Shown one piece after another: positions 60,352-64,000 of a stretch of DNA of 64,000 bases. The position numbers were made by a program, and so were the translations under genes. The stretch is taken from assembly GCA_900315435.1 (NCBI GenBank), contig OMYY01000003.1, positions 1-64,000 of the forward strand, given 5' to 3'. The notes below the pieces were generated by a model that saw only the letters and a list, made by a program, of their open reading frames with translations, ran no database searches and was not told where the DNA came from. How positions within the stretch are numbered: the stretch's first letter is position 1; each line of letters starts with the position of its first letter. This DNA comes from an uncultured Spirochaetaceae bacterium. GTDB lineage: Bacteria; Spirochaetota; Spirochaetia; Sphaerochaetales; Sphaerochaetaceae.

Positions 60352-61695
60352 GTGAAGAATGTGCGTATGTGTATAATCGGTGGGGGAAGCCGCATGTGGG
60401 CGATCGAGTTCATGCGGGACCTGACCATGCATGACGACATCACTGGAACCCTGGTGCTCTATGACCGGGATTACGATGCTGCCAAACGCAATGTCGGCGT
60501 TGCAGACCAGTGTTTCAAGGTGAACCACTGGGAAGGACACGTGAAGGTCGTCGCCGAAAAGGAAATCGGCAAAGCTCTGGATGGCTGCAACCTGGTCATC
60601 ATCTCCATTGAGCCGGGTCGTACGGAATGCCGCTGGGGAGACCTGGTCCTTCCCGAGCAGTATGGCATCCTCGAGACGGTTGGCGATACCACGGGTCCTG
60701 GCGGCATCATGAGAGCCCGTCGCTCGATTCCCCTGTTCACTGGGTTCGCCAAGGAAATCAAGGCTCACTGCCCGGACGCCTGGGTCATCAACTACACCAA
60801 CCCGATGACACTGTGCACCGCTGCCCTGTACCGCGAATGGCCCGGTATCAAAGCCTTGGGGTGCTGCCACGAGGTTTTCCATCTGGAGAACTTCATCGCC
60901 GACAAGGTCGCGCAGTGGTTCAAAGTGCCTCGTCCCGACCGGCGAGACATCGAGGTCGACATCACTGGCGTAAACCATTTCACGTGGATTACCAAGGCAG
61001 CTTGGAATGGCAATAATTTGCTACCGAGACTTATGGAACTAGCCCATGACCCGAAGGCCTTCCCCGATGAGACCAAAATCGCGATGGAGAGGATTGAGGG
61101 AAAGAAATGGTTCGACTGCGACCACTTGGTCGCTCTTGCCCTGCTCAGGGATTTCGGCGCGCTTGGCGCTGCCGGCGACCGCCACCTGTCGGAGTTCATT
61201 CCCTGGATCCTTCGCGACGAGAAAGAACTGTGGCGCTATGGAGTGGTCCGCACCCCGTACGAATGGAGGCTTTCGGAACGTGACCGCAAGCTGCACAAGG
61301 TTTTTACCGACGAGGAACTGAAGAGCAAGCCGACAGACGAGGAAGGTGTCGATATCATGCGGTCCTTGATGGGAGATCGCACGTTGTACACCAACATGAA
61401 CCGTCCAAACGTCGGCCAGGTGTCGTTCCTGCCGCAGGGGAGAATCATCGAGACGATGAACTATCTGAGGAAGGACGAGATTGTTCCATCGGTGGCAAGC
61501 GATCCTCCTCTTGCCGTCCGGCAGATGATCAGCCACGTCAGTGACGTGCAGCAGATGACATTGGACGCGATTTGCGAGCACGATGACGAACTGCTTTTCC
61601 GGGCATTTGTCAACGACCCACTGGTCACTATTCCGCTTTCCCAGGCCCATGAGCTCTTTGAAAAGATGCTCGATGCCTGCAAACTGGAATACTAA
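60352..61695 (+). CDS. GH4 alpha-galacturonidase-like enzyme (CHEV motif)
   Basis: A 447-residue NAD- and metal-dependent GH4 enzyme. The nucleotide loop is MCIIGGGSRMWAIEF; NYTNPM and the metal-binding GCCHEVFH near residue 172 follow, then GVNHFTWI. CHEV is the signature reported for alpha-galacturonidases (Bacillus LplD group), differing from the CHSV of alpha-galactosidases. It would split galacturonate from pectin fragments in the cytoplasm. Start is GTG 60352 with a strong AAGGAGGG at 60336-60343. Followed by a hairpin. Confidence 0.88.
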   Translation: MKNVRMCIIGGGSRMWAIEFMRDLTMHDDITGTLVLYDRDYDAAKRNVGVADQCFKVNHWEGHVKVVAEKEIGKALDGCNLVIISIEPGRTECRWGDLVLPEQYGILETVGDTTGPGGIMRARRSIPLFTGFAKEIKAHCPDAWVINYTNPMTLCTAALYREWPGIKALGCCHEVFHLENFIADKVAQWFKVPRPDRRDIEVDITGVNHFTWITKAAWNGNNLLPRLMELAHDPKAFPDETKIAMERIEGKKWFDCDHLVALALLRDFGALGAAGDRHLSEFIPWILRDEKELWRYGVVRTPYEWRLSERDRKLHKVFTDEELKSKPTDEEGVDIMRSLMGDRTLYTNMNRPNVGQVSFLPQGRIIETMNYLRKDEIVPSVASDPPLAVRQMISHVSDVQQMTLDAICEHDDELLFRAFVNDPLVTIPLSQAHELFEKMLDACKLEY

Positions 61696-61703
61696 GACCT
61701 GTC

Positions 61704-61734
61704 ATCCCCCGTACGGATATCCGCTACGGGGGAT
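61704..61734 (+). terminator. Hairpin after the GH4 gene
   Basis: ATCCCCCGTA (61704-61713) pairs perfectly with TACGGGGGAT (61725-61734). The tail TCCTGTATCT is only weakly T-rich. Probably the end of the GH4 transcript. Confidence 0.65.
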
Positions 61735-61739
61735 TCCTG

Positions 61740-64000
61740 TATCTCGGACTGATTTCTCTTCCGGCACGCATGGTAATCATTCCTTCCTTTCCTTCAACTC
61801 GCGGAAATACCAAATGACGCCAGGCATGTTGCCGTTTCCTTGTCGACCCAATACATACGCTAAACTAACTAATTGTTTATTGCTTGCAAAATAACAAGAA
61901 AGGTGTTTGACGTCTCCAACGGCTAGAGACTGTCCGATCTATAAGGATGGATTCCTAACTTATCTCTTTTTTTGATCAACCCGGGAAGGGAATAGGTGAA
62001 CACCGCATCCCCTATTGCAAAGAGACCCAATATCTGCGTGGCTTGCATGGTACTACCAAGCAGGAAAAGCGTATACGTATACCTATCTCTTGGCCGACTG
62101 CATGCTGGTTCTATTGCGAACAGCTATGAGAAACGAGCGTTGGGAGAGCCACGCATATGGTGTCGCGGCCGAGCGGAAAGTCAACCAAAAGAAGTCGCCA
62201 GCCAGACAGAAAGCAAAGTTTCTTAATGTGAGACTAGCATGAATGTCATGTTCCTCCTGGACAGATAGTTGTCCCAATGTCAGTAAGGCGTACCGGGCAG
62301 AAAAGAAACCCAATGTGGGGTATAGGGAGTTTTTCCCTCATGTTTAGTGCATAGCAAGGCGAACTCGTGTCATTGCCTGTTTGAAACCGCAACACTGCCT
62401 TCGGGTCTTCAGCAGGGAGCCCAAACCACCATACGGAGGTCTTCCAGGATACCATATTCCGGATGGTCTCAATGGAAAAGGTGAATGCCTGCCCACCCAT
62501 AAGCCGGGAAAACAGATGGGTACGGTGTACAAGGTTTGCTATGGATATTTGGGCATGGGCTTGGTGGAATTCCGACAGAGGTTACGAAGCAGATACCTTG
62601 CATGCAGTTGCTGAATCCCGTCCCTTTGTGAAAGGCGTCTGCCACCTCTCAAAACGACATGGATACTGGTTGGATAGTGTATTGTTGAATGGTTGGTTCC
62701 TGAGCAATTTTATATCATGCGAACAAGATTGAAATACAGCCGGAAGAAAGAAATTCCTTCCTCCAAGGAAAACTGCCTGCACGGGTTGGAGGAAAAAAGG
62801 AAGTGACGCAATGGCGGAAGCAATCCATTCGTCTGCTGGCGAGAATAAGCTTGTTCACCAGGTTCCCAGAAGGGCTTTTCTTGTGTGCCTTGACGGTCCA
62901 AGCCTCCCGCATGCATTGCTTGCGAATCACAGGACATTGTGCACAACAGCATGCCGAACTTGATTGCATGACCTGGCAGAAATGATACCGAAGGGTGCTC
63001 ATAGGATGGTGGACATTGCCTGAACGGTTGTAGTGGTCGCTCGCGCGCTCTCTGTTGAACAGGAGGCACAGGCTGGATGCGATGAGGCAGGACATTGATT
63101 GCGCAGAAATTGTACCTGGTGTTCTATCGATGGAAAGGGGTTGCGGTATGCATGCATGTTCGCAATACAACAATCCTATAAAGGAATAGTATATTGGAAA
63201 TGTGTTATTTTTTTAGATCTGCTTATCCGATGCGTTTTTGATGGAGGAAACAGGAATCCTTGCGTGCGTGGGTTGCAGGGGTGCGATGTCTGCGGAAAAC
63301 CGACGACATCCGGCACAAGATGCTTGGACTTCGATAGAGGAATAATGCCACCATAATCCTCTGTCAGCAGCCCAATGAGCGATGTGGTTGTGTGCGGATT
63401 GTAGGGTGTCATCAAACGTAAGTAGGAAGTACGCCATACTGCGTCGACTTTTCCGTGTACGTGCCAGTGTACGCCAATGCTGCATTGGTTCTCTCTGGTT
63501 CCTTCGGCATTTGTCGCCAGAACTGGATTCTCAACGAGAGCCATGCGTTTTGTTCTTGCGTGCATGTGTCCTGCCCGGCAAGACCGTTTGGAGTAACGGT
63601 ATCCCGCACACCGCCGTACCTGTCTGGTGCCTTCCACTGCAAGATCGCTCCTTGAAGGCATACGTTGTGCGTGGTGGGGAATTCGCGGGAGAAAAGAGTA
63701 GTGTGAGTGTATGCGCATACGGATGCGTGTCATACTGCGTGGACAAAAGATGCATCATGATCCGACTGACAGCATTATGATGCATACGCATATGCGTACG
63801 TACATGCATGTTATGCATAACACGTTTTGTTGGAAGAAATTGGGTATCATTTACACAGTATACGCATGCGTATGCATGTGCTGATGTGTGATTTCCAATC
63901 ATCGGAGGAAAGAGGATGAACCGCTTCCCTATGGCTTGTGTTTTTATGGTATGGAACCACACCGCTCTTCGTTCTCTGATACCGATGCGTATACGTGGAT
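61740..64000. other. Gene-poor right end of the window
   Basis: About 2.2 kb with only short, overlapping frames on both strands and no ribosome binding site-backed gene. A minus-strand stretch (about 62715-63173) has cysteine-rich segments (CCAQCPVIRKQC) slightly reminiscent of transposase zinc motifs, but split between frames and too weak to name. The last 600 bp are full of alternating purine-pyrimidine words such as GCATACGC. Eroded mobile DNA or a structured non-coding locus are both possible. Confidence 0.45.
63780..63881. repeat. Alternating purine-pyrimidine tracts (Z-DNA-prone)
   Basis: A 32-nt perfectly alternating purine/pyrimidine run (63780-63811) built from overlapping palindromes (TACGCATATGCGTA, CATGCATG) is followed by a second run of 24 nt (63858-63881, TACGCATGCGTATGCATG). 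Related words recur at 63707-63716 (TATGCGCATA) and 63985-63995. Such tracts can adopt left-handed or cruciform DNA. Confidence 0.6.

Noticed and set aside
62715-63173. Minus-strand cysteine-rich frames as a transposase remnant
   Set aside because: The suggestive CxxC words are split between two frames and no DDE-type motif is visible; too weak for a mobile-element call.
9079-63360. A 16-bp near-match (ATGACACCATAATCCT) at 9079-9094 and 63345-63360, taken at first for an insertion-element end
   Set aside because: A 15/16 match is expected by chance many times in 64 kb, and the flanks do not extend the similarity.
1-64000. CRISPR arrays, rRNA genes and complete insertion sequences
   Set aside because: No regularly spaced direct repeats, rRNA segments or intact transposase genes were seen on reading both strands.

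Overview
The window looks like a chromosomal segment from a free-living or gut-associated spirochaete of the Sphaerochaeta/Treponema type. This rests on the binding-protein signal peptides ending in FAQGGKE, repeated sugar-uptake cassettes without their own ATPase, YesM/YesN-type two-component systems and glycosidases for plant glycans. The genus is inference; no rRNA is present. The dominant theme is carbohydrate uptake and breakdown, above all of plant cell-wall sugars and sugar acids.

Layout. 1-4.9 kb: the end of kduI, a tRNA-Val(CAC), then a uronate-type locus (FCD-GntR regulator, cupin, TRAP transporter in P-M-Q order) with three matching palindromic operators in the divergent intergenic region. 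4.9-9.8 kb: the remains of an AAA-ATPase/RloB-like (abortive-infection type) pair, C-terminal half on the + strand and N-terminal half on the - strand, flanking an intact nitroreductase / Rrf2 / quinone-oxidoreductase operon. 9.8-24.5 kb: GC-rich housekeeping and metabolic genes: HAD phosphatase and GH13, M20 peptidase, a TlpA / CD1871A-like / FeS membrane-protein triad, methyltransferase and TPR-like pair, folC-thpR, acyl-CoA ligase and YhbY, a queuosine-precursor transporter with a radical SAM protein behind a preQ1-like riboswitch, and a GH20 hexosaminidase.

24.5-33 kb: an orphan YesM-type kinase; an SDR / split transketolase / GntR operon; and a convergent ABC sugar importer. 33-41.4 kb: a kinase/regulator pair and a binding protein-GH32-permease-permease operon, probably for fructans or sucrose-like sugars. 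41.6-42.1 kb: a toxin-antitoxin pair broken by frameshifts. 42.5-55.5 kb: a long AT-richer operon (two permeases, binding protein, GHL6-type putative hydrolase, GntR regulator, permuted GH3, GH31, GH2) that looks built to import and trim branched plant oligosaccharides. 55.7-61.7 kb: a hydroxyacid dehydrogenase, an IlvD/Edd dehydratase, an amidohydrolase, an orphan AraC-type response regulator, and a GH4 enzyme with the CHEV motif of alpha-galacturonidases. 61.7-64 kb has no convincing gene but contains long alternating purine-pyrimidine tracts.

Two cross-cutting observations stand out. Several genes (M20, tlpA-like, methyltransferase, folC, the second GntR) have a TATACT/TACACT box ending only 6-7 nt before the ATG, which suggests leaderless transcripts. 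The yhhQ-radical SAM operon behind a preQ1-like aptamer points to queuine/preQ1 salvage, with the radical SAM protein carrying an unusual CX4CX2C motif. All functions are inferred from sequence by eye; no searches were run.
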